From Arcobacter sp. F155 (GTDB taxonomy: Bacteria > Campylobacterota > Campylobacteria > Campylobacterales > Arcobacteraceae): a stretch of DNA of 64,000 nucleotides. The stretch is from the NCBI RefSeq assembly GCF_004116455.1, contig NZ_PDJU01000001.1, positions 372,001 through 436,000 of the forward strand, in the 5' to 3' direction. The position numbers and the translations under genes are program-made. The notes below the pieces were generated by a model. It saw only the letters and a program-made list of their open reading frames with translations, was not told the DNA's origin and did no database searches. Shown piece after piece: positions 33,485 to 41,854 of this stretch (its first letter is position 1; the number at the start of each line of letters is the position of its first letter).

Positions 33485-33713
33485 TAAAGAAGTTCAAAGA
33501 GAAGCTGCAAAAATAGGAATGACAGCAACATTAGGTATTACAGTAGCTACATCTTTATTTATGAAAAATAAAACTGCTAAAAAAGCTCATATCATAGCTG
33601 GATCTGCTTTTTGTGGTTTTGCTTTATGGCATACTTTTCTTTATGATTCTAAAAATAAAAAGAAAATTGAAACTGTAGAGAAGAAAGAGGAAAAAGAGGT
33701 GGTAGTTTCTTAA
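33474..33713 (+). CDS. Small two-helix membrane protein of unknown function
   Basis: This 79-residue protein has two hydrophobic helices (MTATLGITVATSLFM and HIIAGSAFCGFALWHTFLY), the second with two histidines 14 apart (H40 and H54) that could ligate heme or metal. The C-terminal third is highly charged (EKKEEKE). The helix pattern is like short cytochrome-b-like membrane domains, but this is weak. The gene overlaps the upstream 39-residue ORF and converges with the diguanylate cyclase by four bases. It is likely iron-repressed through Fur sites at 33292 and 33338. Confidence 0.6.
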   Translation: MKFDKEVQREAAKIGMTATLGITVATSLFMKNKTAKKAHIIAGSAFCGFALWHTFLYDSKNKKKIETVEKKEEKEVVVS

Positions 33714-34870
33714 AGAACTACGCCGTTATCAAATATAACTTTGTTTCTACCTTCTTTTTTTGCTTGATAAAGTAAATCATCTGACTTTTTCTTTGCATCA
33801 GTATAGTTTTTGTAGTTTCTTCTAAAACTAACACCCGCACTAAATTCAACATGAATACCTATATCTTTATATTTAAACTTTGTAGTACTAATTAGGTTTT
33901 TTACTCTTTTGATGTATTTATATAGTTCTTTTTCTTCTTCATAGTTGATTAAAGCTAAGAACTCTTCACCACCATATCTTGCTATTACATCTTCTTTTCT
34001 TGTAAGGCTTTTTAGTATTTGTCCAAAAGTTTTTAAAACTGTATCTCCACAAGTGTGACCATAGGTATCATTGATTTGTTTGAAGTGGTCAATATCATAA
34101 AAAACAATTGCATAGTTTGAGTCAAAAGCTTCATGCTTTTTCTCTATTTTTTTAACTTCTTCTTCGTAAGCTCTTCTATTTAACACAGAAGTTAAGAAGT
34201 CAGTAGATTTTTCTTGTTTTACAACTGCTAGTTCTTTTTGTAGCTCTTCAATCTTTTTATTTAGTGAATCAAACTGCTCTTTACTTTCATTTAGTTCAAC
34301 TCTATTGTTTTGCATAGAGTGTTCAATACTATAAATTGTATCAATAAGTTTTGATTGAAGTTGTCCTAACTCTCTATATGAAGCATTTGAGATGTTTAAA
34401 TCTTTTAGTTCAGTTTTTATAACATCAAATTTTTCACTTGAGTTTGTGCTTTCTAAGATAGTTTTATCAAAATACTTTTCCATTAGATTACTAAGTTTGA
34501 TAATATCGTCTGTTTTATTTTTTAAAACTTTTCTATCTGCTTCAATTCTACCTTTTGTAATCTCTTTTAACTCTTCAATAGAAGCTTTATTTAGTAGCTC
34601 TATTGGGTTTTTATTAACTTTTTTCAAAAATGAGTTTATTTTTTCATCATTGTTAAAATCAATAGAAGGAGATATTATTTCTGATAGGTTTTCAACAAAA
34701 TATTTTATTTGTGAAAGTACATTTTCTTGGATTAGTTTCTCGTATAGTTCTTTATCTACACTATTAGCTTGATTTAAAAACTCTTCTTCATAGTTTTTAG
34801 GAGTAGGTGATAATCCTTTATCTTTCAAGGCTTCTAAGGTAAGTTTGGTAATTTTTTTAGTACTATCCAA
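33710..34870 (-). CDS. Diguanylate cyclase (GGDEF domain)
   Basis: This 386-residue cytoplasmic protein joins an N-terminal helical sensory part of unknown type (about residues 1-160), a coiled coil (about 160-225) and a C-terminal GGDEF domain. The active site is GGEEF at 300-304. A product-inhibition I-site RKED (R291-D294) lies five residues before it. This fits synthesis of cyclic di-GMP with feedback control. STDFLTSVLNRRAYEEEVK and DIDHFKQINDTYGHTCGDTVLK are typical GGDEF segments. The N-terminal domain ligand is unknown. Confidence 0.92.
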   Translation of the reverse strand: MDSTKKITKLTLEALKDKGLSPTPKNYEEEFLNQANSVDKELYEKLIQENVLSQIKYFVENLSEIISPSIDFNNDEKINSFLKKVNKNPIELLNKASIEELKEITKGRIEADRKVLKNKTDDIIKLSNLMEKYFDKTILESTNSSEKFDVIKTELKDLNISNASYRELGQLQSKLIDTIYSIEHSMQNNRVELNESKEQFDSLNKKIEELQKELAVVKQEKSTDFLTSVLNRRAYEEEVKKIEKKHEAFDSNYAIVFYDIDHFKQINDTYGHTCGDTVLKTFGQILKSLTRKEDVIARYGGEEFLALINYEEEKELYKYIKRVKNLISTTKFKYKDIGIHVEFSAGVSFRRNYKNYTDAKKKSDDLLYQAKKEGRNKVIFDNGVVL

Positions 34871-35012
34871 TACAGCTATCCTTTAATTAGTCCGTGATTA
34901 TATCCAAGCTAATATATATTCTATCTTTAATTAAATTAATTATAAATTTGTTATTTTACAAAAATGTAAATTTAAAGTGGAAAATATATAATTTAAAAAA
35001 AGATTTACATAA

Positions 35013-35213
35013 ATGAAAGAAAAATTAGAAAAAGAAGCATATAAATTAAGGTTTGAGTATTTTAATTTGTATGAAGATAAAGAAACAAAGTGGCATGAAA
35101 AGTATAGAAACCATGACTTGTACAACATAGTTGTAAAAAGTCTTGATTATAGGTTTCATGAAATAGGGCAGGTTATGCCAAAACTTTTAGAAGAGGTAGA
35201 TACTAATCGTTAA
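35013..35213 (+). CDS. Small acidic/basic helical protein of unknown function
   Basis: This 66-residue protein is charged and rich in E, K and Y, predicted helical (MKEKLEKEAYKLRFEYFNLYEDKETKW). It has no membrane segment or domain I know. The AT-rich upstream region has a plausible -10 (TATAAT, 34986-34991), but the ribosome site is weak. It converges on the gene at 35203 with an 11-base overlap. The well-formed helix pattern favours a real gene, but with caution. Confidence 0.45.
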   Translation: MKEKLEKEAYKLRFEYFNLYEDKETKWHEKYRNHDLYNIVVKSLDYRFHEIGQVMPKLLEEVDTNR

Positions 35214-35592
35214 AGTTAACAAAAGCAGCTTCAATACTTGGTATGTTTTTATATCGAGTTTTTGTAAGTCTTACGTTTTTTGTTTTTAGATTACAGATTG
35301 CAATTCTAAAACTAGCACCCATAGTAGGCTCAACTACGCAGATAATATCATCTTCTATTTGTCTTGTTGCGTGGATGATTCCTTGTAGGTTATTAAAAAA
35401 GTATTTTGGGTATGTAAGTGGTGTAATTTCAACTATATCTATAGCTTCATCATTTTCTAAAGTTTCAACTATATCTTTAGCCTCTTCGTATGTTTCAAAC
35501 TGAATACACCAGTCATCAAAATGTTTGTTAAAATGTTCTAAATCCTCATCTAGAAATCCACCAGCTAAGGATTGTAAAGCAAAAATAGGCAC
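35203..35592 (-). CDS. Hypothetical soluble protein with acidic N-terminus
   Basis: This 129-residue cytoplasmic protein begins with GTG; AAGGAG is only about five bases ahead. It has an acidic N-terminal half (FLDEDLEHFNKHFDDWCIQFETYEEAKD) and a C-terminal half with strand-like repeats (GIIHATRQIEDDIICVVEPTMGASFRIAICNL). It has no domain I recognise. Its overlap with the 3' end of the plus-strand ORF at 35013 is only 11 bases. Composition and codon use look like the rest of the window. Confidence 0.6.
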   Translation of the reverse strand: MPIFALQSLAGGFLDEDLEHFNKHFDDWCIQFETYEEAKDIVETLENDEAIDIVEITPLTYPKYFFNNLQGIIHATRQIEDDIICVVEPTMGASFRIAICNLKTKNVRLTKTRYKNIPSIEAAFVNFND

Positions 35593-35731
35593 ATGTCTCC
35601 TTGAAAATATATTTATTTAATCTGTAATTTTAACATATTTTGATTTTAAATATAGTTTTAAAGAATTCTCTATAAAATAATATTCTATAATATATTATTT
35701 TAGAATATCAAAGTTTAAAAGGAAACATACA

Positions 35732-36733
35732 TTGAAGACAGTTGTTACAATATTAGCTGCATTAATTATACTTTTCATTATTGGAGAATTAAATAAATAT
35801 TCAGAGTCACATCAAATCATTTTTGGACTACTAGTCTCTGATATTAAGAATCTACTAATTGGTATAGATGTAGGACTATTTTTTAGTTTACTTTTTACTA
35901 TTAAGATGGTTAGAAACTATATTTTGAATTCTATTTCAAACTTCATGGCACATAAATCTTACATAAAAAGATTAGATAAAAAAGAACTAATAACATTAAA
36001 AGATGAAATTACTGAAGCAATTCATGGAGTTGATATTGTTAGTAATCAAGAGTCACTATTTAATTCAATAAAAAAATTAGATAATATCTTAACAATTCCA
36101 CATAAATCTATAGTTAATGAAAATTGGATTTTATCTAATTATACTAGTGATAATAAATATATTGTAATTAGTCGTACTCAAAATTTTAGAATTCATAAAC
36201 TAATACAGATTAAGAAGAAAGATAAAGAAAATGATTTTTATAATTTTCAGTTTAGATATAGTATTAAAATAGACGAATCAGATTTAGAAAAAATGTTAGA
36301 TAATTTCATTTTAAATATACAGGTTGAAGGACAAGATTTACATTCAATAAATAAAGATAATATTAAAACATATAAGTTAGAAAATGGAAAGTTTGATAAT
36401 GCTTATAACAAAGAAAGTAGAATATATCATTTTTATTTTAATTGTAAAATTCCTTTAGAAAATGAATTTACTAAAATAAAAGTTTTTACTCAAAGAGTTG
36501 AACCAAAAGATGATTCTATAGCCTTAGTTGTTACAGATGCTACTTATTGTTCAAACTATACATTCAATTTACCAGATAATTTAAAAGTAAATAATGTATA
36601 TACACAAGAAACATTAATACCTTCAGAGACAAAGCAAGTTGATATTGTTAATGAAGATGATAATTTTTCAATTAATATAAATGGGTGGCAGTTACCTGGG
36701 TTACTTTTTGTAATTACTTTTAATAAAGATTGA
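35732..36733 (+). CDS. Membrane-anchored hypothetical protein (two N-terminal helices)
   Basis: This 333-residue protein has two N-terminal membrane helices (about residues 3-19 and 37-60), a short coil, then a 230-residue soluble domain rich in N, D, K and aromatic residues with beta-like periodicity. Start is TTG after AAAGGAAAC. The base composition is visibly more AT-biased than the neighbouring genes, suggesting recent acquisition. There is no family I recognise, and no ABC, sensor or enzyme motif. It is followed by the candidate small RNA at 36789. Confidence 0.65.
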   Translation: MKTVVTILAALIILFIIGELNKYSESHQIIFGLLVSDIKNLLIGIDVGLFFSLLFTIKMVRNYILNSISNFMAHKSYIKRLDKKELITLKDEITEAIHGVDIVSNQESLFNSIKKLDNILTIPHKSIVNENWILSNYTSDNKYIVISRTQNFRIHKLIQIKKKDKENDFYNFQFRYSIKIDESDLEKMLDNFILNIQVEGQDLHSINKDNIKTYKLENGKFDNAYNKESRIYHFYFNCKIPLENEFTKIKVFTQRVEPKDDSIALVVTDATYCSNYTFNLPDNLKVNNVYTQETLIPSETKQVDIVNEDDNFSININGWQLPGLLFVITFNKD

Positions 36734-36773
36734 CTTTTTATAATACATAATTAATAAATAGTTAAAAGTATTG

Positions 36774-36782
36774 TGCTATAAT
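36774..36782 (+). promoter_or_regulatory. Extended -10 promoter element
   Basis: TGCTATAAT is a perfect extended -10 (TGnTATAAT), predicting RNA start near 36789, at the left edge of the candidate small RNA. Confidence 0.6.
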
Positions 36783-36853
36783 TAATTTAATATAGATTAT
36801 CGCGGCACTAAGTAAATCTATTTAGATTTAATAAGATAATTAAGGATTTTGAT

Positions 36854-36877
36854 ATGTATACAGGAATTGAATGTTAA
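36854..36877 (+). CDS. Possible 7-residue leader peptide
   Basis: AAGGA at 36842-36846 precedes ATG by seven bases; the ORF reads Met-Tyr-Thr-Gly-Ile-Glu-Cys then TAA. The final cysteine before the stop is the kind of codon placement seen in amino-acid-sensing leader peptides. It may equally be chance. Confidence 0.35.
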   Translation: MYTGIEC

Positions 36878-36908
36878 TAAAAGTAAGTTTTTACTTGTTT
36901 AGTTATTT

Positions 36909-36937
36909 AAGCTCAGTCATTTGACTGGGCTTTTTTT
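36909..36937 (+). terminator. Intrinsic terminator
   Basis: AAGCTCAGTC (36909-36918), loop ATTT and GACTGGGCTT (36923-36932, one wobble pair) lead into a T run to 36937. Confidence 0.8.
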
Positions 36938-37007
36938 ATTTATAACTTATATAAATGTTGCATAATTTAATATGAAATTAATCACTGTATAAATATAAGG
37001 TTATTGT

Positions 37008-37379
37008 ATGAAAATAAGAGTCTATTATGAAGACACAGACATTGGTGGTGTAGTTTACTATGCAAATTATTTAAAGTTTTGTGAAAGAGCAAGAAGCAAT
37101 ATCTTTTTTGAAAGAGGATTATCTCCACACAATGGCGATGAATTTTTTGTAGTAAAAAAAGTAGAAGCAGACTATATCAAATCCGCAACTTTTGCAGACG
37201 AGTTAGAAGTAACATCAAAGGTAGTTTCTCAAAAGAGTGCTTCTTTAGAAATTTTCCATGAGATATTTAGAGGTGAGGAGCTTTTATTTACAGCTAAAGT
37301 AAAACTTGCATACCTAAAAAACTACAAACCAACAAAAATACCAAAAGAGACTTTAGAACTTTTCTCATCATTTAAATAG
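37008..37379 (+). CDS. ybgC: Acyl-CoA thioesterase, YbgC family (hotdog fold)
   Basis: This 123-residue hotdog enzyme contains the family signature VYYEDTDIGGVVYYANYLKFCERARS (residues 4-29), in which D11 is the catalytic aspartate with Y19. It likely hydrolyses short-chain or phospholipid-related acyl-CoA or ACP thioesters, often linked with the Tol-Pal envelope system. No tol/pal genes are in this window. The start has AAGG ten bases upstream. The gene is monocistronic, downstream of the 36937 terminator. Confidence 0.93.
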   Translation: MKIRVYYEDTDIGGVVYYANYLKFCERARSNIFFERGLSPHNGDEFFVVKKVEADYIKSATFADELEVTSKVVSQKSASLEIFHEIFRGEELLFTAKVKLAYLKNYKPTKIPKETLELFSSFK

Positions 37380-37466
37380 TTTAAAAGTTTCCCTTAATAA
37401 ATCTCAAGCACAAAAAGGATAAAATATCTCCTTTGAAAATAAATTTTACTTATAAAGGATATTTTA

Positions 37467-38711
37467 GTGTTAGAGATTTTTGTTATAGGTTATTGTCTAT
37501 ACTTCTTCTTTACAATCTATACTTCATTTATGCAAATAGGGTATGTAAAGAAAGCTAAATCATTAGAACCAATTATTTTAGACAATGCAAAGTACGTTGA
37601 GGCTGCAAACTATTCAATAGAAAAAGAGAAGTTAGCTATTGTTTCTTCTTTTTATAGTTTTATTCTATTTATTTTTTGGATTGGCTTTGGTCTTTCTACT
37701 TTAGATTCAGTTATTACTACAGACTCTTACTGGCTAAAAGCGATTATTTTTGTTGACTTATTTATCATTATCAATTGGGCTTTAGGCTTACCTTTTGATT
37801 TATATTCAACTTTTAAACTAGATAAAAAATATGGTTTCTCAAACATGACACCAGCACTATTTATAAAAGATACTATCAAAACAGGAGTTTTATTCTTAGT
37901 ATTTGGTTCAGCTGTTATTGCAGGTATTTCTTGGATTATTAGTACTTTTGAGACTTGGTGGATTTGGGGATTTGCATTTATTTTTGCTGTTATTATTCTT
38001 ATAAATATGCTTTATCCAGTTATTAGAGATAAGATGTTTGATAAGTTTGAGTCTTTAAAAGATAAAGAGTTAGAAGCAAAGATTGAAAATCTTTTAGACC
38101 AAGTAGGTTTCAAAAGTTCAGGTGTATTTTCTGTAGATGCTAGTAAAAGAGACAACAGACTAAATGCATATTTTGGAGGATTAGGAAGTACAAAAAGAGT
38201 TGTACTATTTGATACTTTAGTTGAGAAGCTAAGCCATGATGAACTATTGGCAGTTTTAGGACACGAATTAGGACATTTTAAAAATGGTGATATTTTAAAA
38301 AACATTGGTATCATGGGTGTTGTTATGTTTGTATTCTTTGCTATCTTTGGAAACTTAAGTGAAGAGATGTTTTTAGGACTGTCTATTAACAACGAGCCAT
38401 ATGCGATTATTGCTCTGTTTTTAATATTCTCTCCTATTTTATCTTTCTTCTTAATGCCTTTAATCTCTTTAATCAGTAGACACAATGAGTATGCAGCAGA
38501 TGAGTTTGGTTCAAACTTACAAAGTAAGAAAGATTTAGTAAGTGCTTTATTAAAATTAGCAAATGAAAACAAATCATTTCCACTTTCTCATCCATTATAT
38601 ATCTTCTTTTACTATTCTCATCCACCATTAGTGGAGAGATTTAAAGAGTTAGGTTATGATGTACATGAAAATAGCGAAGAAGCTTTAAAAGATAGCGTAT
38701 TTAATAAGTAG
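37467..38711 (+). CDS. M48 family membrane metallopeptidase (Ste24/CAAX prenyl protease-like)
   Basis: This 414-residue integral membrane zinc protease has HELGH at residues 266-270 (VLGHELGHFKNGD), and a later zinc-ligand Glu in RHNEYAADEFG. Several membrane helices surround the motif, as in Ste24/HtpX-like peptidases. The N-terminal extension with multiple helices, typical of Ste24, is present rather than the shorter HtpX. Start is GTG after AAAGGA. It abuts rmuC by one base, suggesting an operon. The substrate is probably damaged membrane proteins (inference). Confidence 0.88.
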   Translation: MLEIFVIGYCLYFFFTIYTSFMQIGYVKKAKSLEPIILDNAKYVEAANYSIEKEKLAIVSSFYSFILFIFWIGFGLSTLDSVITTDSYWLKAIIFVDLFIIINWALGLPFDLYSTFKLDKKYGFSNMTPALFIKDTIKTGVLFLVFGSAVIAGISWIISTFETWWIWGFAFIFAVIILINMLYPVIRDKMFDKFESLKDKELEAKIENLLDQVGFKSSGVFSVDASKRDNRLNAYFGGLGSTKRVVLFDTLVEKLSHDELLAVLGHELGHFKNGDILKNIGIMGVVMFVFFAIFGNLSEEMFLGLSINNEPYAIIALFLIFSPILSFFLMPLISLISRHNEYAADEFGSNLQSKKDLVSALLKLANENKSFPLSHPLYIFFYYSHPPLVERFKELGYDVHENSEEALKDSVFNK

Positions 38712-38712
38712 T

Positions 38713-40071
38713 ATGGAAAATCTAATCTTAATCGCAAGTTCGACTTTTGTAGCAGGTTTACTAATAGCTTCTTTAGTAGTGTGGTTTATTTCAAAACAGA
38801 AAATAAACCTTGCTACTAGGGAGTTAGAGTTAGTAAAAGGTTCTTATGAAAATATTATTGTAAGTTTAAAAGATAATATCAAAAACCTTGAAGAATCAGT
38901 TAAAAATCAAGAAAGAAGTTTCCAAGAAAAAGTTACTCTTGAAAGAAAATCTTACGAAACTAAGATTGAAGCTTTAGAGGATTTAATTGAAGACAAAAAA
39001 GAACAGTACGAAAATGAGTTTAAAATCAAAGAAGAAAATCTAAAAGAAAAAATAGAGCTTTTAGAAACTTCAAAAGATAGATTAAAAGTAGAGTTTGAAA
39101 ACTTAGCAAATAAACTTTTTGAAGAAAACAATAAAAAATCTTCAAGCAACTTAAATCAACTTCTTACTCCTTTTAAAGATCAGTTAAATAGTTTTGGAAA
39201 AAGAGTAAATGATATTCATAACGAAGAGACAAAACAAAGAGTAAATCTTCTTTCTGAGATTAAAAACCTAAAAGAGCTAAACAATCAAATCTCACAAGAT
39301 GCTTTAAATCTTACAAAAGCCCTTAAAGGTGAAAACAAAACTCAAGGTGACTGGGGAGAGCTTATTTTATCTAAGATTTTAGAGCAAACAGGTCTTAGAG
39401 AAGGTATTGAGTACTCAACTCAAGGCTCATACACAGATGAAAATGGAAAAAGACTAAGACCAGACGTTATTGTTCATCTTCCTCAAAACAAAGATATTGT
39501 TATTGATTCAAAGGTTTCATTAACTTCATATGTAAACTATACAGAGTCTGAAACTGATGAGCAAAGAGAAAATGCAACAAAAGAGCTTATAAAATCACTT
39601 TATGCTCATATCAAAGGTCTTGGTGCAAAAAGTTATGAAAATATAGATGAAGTAAAGACTTTAGATTTTGTTATTCTATTTATTCCTATTGAAGGAGCAT
39701 TTATGCTTGCAGCTTCAAAGGATAACAACCTATTTAAAACAGCATTTGAAAACAATATTATACTTGTATCACCTTCAACTTTATTTGCGACACTTAGAAC
39801 TATAGAGAATATTTGGAGATATGAACACCAAAATGAAAATGCTCTTCTTATCTCTAAAAAAGCAGCTGACCTTTATGACAAGTTTGCAAGTTTTGTAACT
39901 GATATTGAAAATATTGGTACTCACTTAGGTAGAACTCAAAAATCATATGATGAAGCTATGAAAAAGCTAAGTTTAGGAAGAGGAAATCTTTTAAGACGAA
40001 GTGAAGAGTTTATTGAACTAGGTGTAAAAGCTAAAAAGAAGATAGACACCCAAAAACTATTGGGTGAATAA
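38713..40071 (+). CDS. rmuC: RmuC family protein, DNA recombination-associated
   Basis: This 452-residue protein has an N-terminal membrane helix (about residues 3-26), a long coiled coil (about 30-200) and the RmuC nuclease-like core: TQGDWGELILSKILEQTGLREGIEYSTQGSY, VDSK-like VIDSKVSLTSYVNY and LWRYEHQNENA-like IWRYEHQNENALLI. RmuC proteins limit inversions at short repeats. Its start lies one base after the protease stop. Its last 15 bases overlap the convergent EamA gene. Confidence 0.93.
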   Translation: MENLILIASSTFVAGLLIASLVVWFISKQKINLATRELELVKGSYENIIVSLKDNIKNLEESVKNQERSFQEKVTLERKSYETKIEALEDLIEDKKEQYENEFKIKEENLKEKIELLETSKDRLKVEFENLANKLFEENNKKSSSNLNQLLTPFKDQLNSFGKRVNDIHNEETKQRVNLLSEIKNLKELNNQISQDALNLTKALKGENKTQGDWGELILSKILEQTGLREGIEYSTQGSYTDENGKRLRPDVIVHLPQNKDIVIDSKVSLTSYVNYTESETDEQRENATKELIKSLYAHIKGLGAKSYENIDEVKTLDFVILFIPIEGAFMLAASKDNNLFKTAFENNIILVSPSTLFATLRTIENIWRYEHQNENALLISKKAADLYDKFASFVTDIENIGTHLGRTQKSYDEAMKKLSLGRGNLLRRSEEFIELGVKAKKKIDTQKLLGE

Positions 40072-40944
40072 TCTTCTTAGTTTTATATCATTTAATATAT
40101 AAATAGCAACTACTGCACAAACAGTTCCAAGTAGGGTATTAAAATCTATTTTTTCATCTAAGAAAATAGCACTTAATGCTAAAGCTGAACTTGGAACTAA
40201 AAACACAAAAGAGCTTACTTTATTTACTCCTAATTTTTCAGAACCAATAAAATATGTAGTTGTAGCAAAGGCACTACTTAAAGCTGTAAGACATAGGATA
40301 TTTATCCAGAAGATATAATCATACTCCACAACTCTAGCTAAATGATTAAAATCAACTGCAAAGGCACTAATAACACTACAACATACATATATATAGAAGT
40401 TAAAGATTAGTGGAGTTGTATTAGTAGCTCTTGCTGTTATAATTGTAAGTATAGGCCAAAGAACAGATGCTATAAGAAAGTATATATTATGTTGTGAGAA
40501 TATTTGGTTTAAATCAAAGTACCAAATATTTAGCATAGTTAAAACACCAAATGCTCCTAAGATAAGAGCAAATGAGTGTTTTACAGAGATAGTTTTCTTA
40601 TGAAGCAGTGCTAGGATTACAAAAGTATTTATTGGAATTAGTGTAGTTACTAATGCTCCACCTAATCCTGCTGTTCCATAGTTTACTCCAAAAAATAAAG
40701 AGATAGAATAAAATATCATTACAGAAGAAGCTAAAAGTACTAAAATAATTGTTTTAAAATCAATTCTAAAATTTACTTTCAAAAATAGAAGTAGGGGAAG
40801 CATAAATACCCCAGAAAGAAATACTCTTAAAAATACAATTTCATATTGGTTTACATAAAGTGTTAAAACTTTAGTATTTATCCATGATGAACCCCAAAAT
40901 ATCATGGATAAAAGTATTAATAGATAAAAAAGGTTTTTATTCAT
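40057..40944 (-). CDS. EamA/DMT-family exporter (second of a pair)
   Basis: This 295-residue protein of about ten helices has two EamA repeats, opening FYLLILLSMIFWGSSWINTKV and a C-terminal GSEKLGVNKVSSFVFLVPSSALALSAIFLDEK, the DMT repeat end. Exporters of this type carry amino acids or small metabolites; the substrate is unknown. It overlaps the upstream EamA gene by eight bases. It is paralogous in fold to 40937 but is not a close duplicate. Confidence 0.88.
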   Translation of the reverse strand: MNKNLFYLLILLSMIFWGSSWINTKVLTLYVNQYEIVFLRVFLSGVFMLPLLLFLKVNFRIDFKTIILVLLASSVMIFYSISLFFGVNYGTAGLGGALVTTLIPINTFVILALLHKKTISVKHSFALILGAFGVLTMLNIWYFDLNQIFSQHNIYFLIASVLWPILTIITARATNTTPLIFNFYIYVCCSVISAFAVDFNHLARVVEYDYIFWINILCLTALSSAFATTTYFIGSEKLGVNKVSSFVFLVPSSALALSAIFLDEKIDFNTLLGTVCAVVAIYILNDIKLRRLFTQ

Positions 40945-41854
40945 TTGGTGACTTAATTCTATTTGTTTTTAAAAATAGACTTAGATAAATACCAAGAGCA
41001 ATCATAACTGCACCTGCTATATGATATGTAGCTAACTTCTCTCCTAAAAAGATAAAAGCTAAGATAGAACCAAATATTGGCATAAGATGTGCAAACTGTC
41101 CAGTTTTTGAAGCACTTATCGTATCAACTCCAATATGCCAAAAATAAAAAGATAAAATTGATGGAAAAATTGATACATATAAAAAGATGTGCCATTGCTC
41201 TTTCAATAACGTAACTTCTCTTTCAATAGTATATCCTTGATAAAAATAAAAAGGAAGAATAAGAATAAATCCTATAAATACTAAAGTTACAAAAAGTTCT
41301 AAGTGTGTTAACCCTTTTGGCTTAAACTTTAAAAGTACAGAATAAGTAGCCCAAGTTAATGAACTAATTAATATCAATAAATCACCTTCTTGTAATACAA
41401 TATATAATAGATTAGAAAAATCACCTTTTAATACTAAAAATATAACCCCAACTGTAGAAAGTATAATTCCTGTTGTTTGAAGCTTTGTAATCTTTGCTTT
41501 TAATATAAAGTAAGACAATATAAGTATTAAAATAGGTGTAATCGAGTTTATAAGAAGTGCATTAGTTGCTGTTGTAGTATTTAATGCAAGATAAACAATA
41601 GTATTAAATAAAGTAATACCTAAAAAAGAAAGTACTATAAGTATTTTGAAATTTTCTTTTATAGCTTGTTTAATTCTTTGTATATTTATAAAGAATAAAG
41701 AAGGTAGTAAAAAGATTAATGTAAAGAACCATCTAAAAAAAGATAATTCAATAGCTTCTATTGATTCATTTACATATCTTCCTACAATAAAGTTACCAGA
41801 CCAAAAAAGCACACACAGTGCTAATAAGATATAGACCCGTTGTGTGCTTATCAT
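40937..41854 (-). CDS. EamA/DMT-family exporter (first of a pair)
   Basis: This 305-residue exporter starts YILLALCVLFWSGNFIVGRYVNE, typical of YdcZ/EamA proteins, and ends AGAVMIALGIYLSLFLK. Ten membrane helices are in two repeats. The gene begins exactly after the moeA stop (TAA then ATG), so it belongs to the moeA-EamA-EamA operon. Two exporters in tandem could form a heteromeric pump, but single proteins can work alone. Confidence 0.88.
   Translation of the reverse strand: MISTQRVYILLALCVLFWSGNFIVGRYVNESIEAIELSFFRWFFTLIFLLPSLFFINIQRIKQAIKENFKILIVLSFLGITLFNTIVYLALNTTTATNALLINSITPILILILSYFILKAKITKLQTTGIILSTVGVIFLVLKGDFSNLLYIVLQEGDLLILISSLTWATYSVLLKFKPKGLTHLELFVTLVFIGFILILPFYFYQGYTIEREVTLLKEQWHIFLYVSIFPSILSFYFWHIGVDTISASKTGQFAHLMPIFGSILAFIFLGEKLATYHIAGAVMIALGIYLSLFLKTNRIKSPNE

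Larger units (their letters stand above)
36789..36937 (+). ncRNA. Candidate structured small RNA with an internal 7-codon ORF
   Basis: An extended -10 at 36774 and a strong intrinsic terminator at 36909-36937 bound a stretch of about 149 bases in a gene-free region. It has an outer stem ATTATC (36796-36801)/GATAAT (36835-36840) enclosing a perfect hairpin TAAATCTA/TAGATTTA (36813-36830). A second hairpin AAGTAA/TTACTT lies at 36881-36896. Between them an AAGGA site leads into ATG at 36854, encoding MYTGIEC and stop. It may be a leader-peptide RNA or dual-function sRNA. It is not tmRNA, SRP RNA or RNase P RNA by any motif I can see. Confidence 0.5.

Noticed and set aside
35000-35128. ORF on the minus strand opposite the 66-residue protein
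   Set aside because: It lies fully over another better-supported ORF, is dominated by S, F, Y and L codons, and has no ribosome site.
38012-38572. 186-codon ORF antisense to the M48 protease
   Set aside because: It is a shadow of a conserved gene with a catalytic motif; composition is Lys/Ser-rich as expected of antisense frames.
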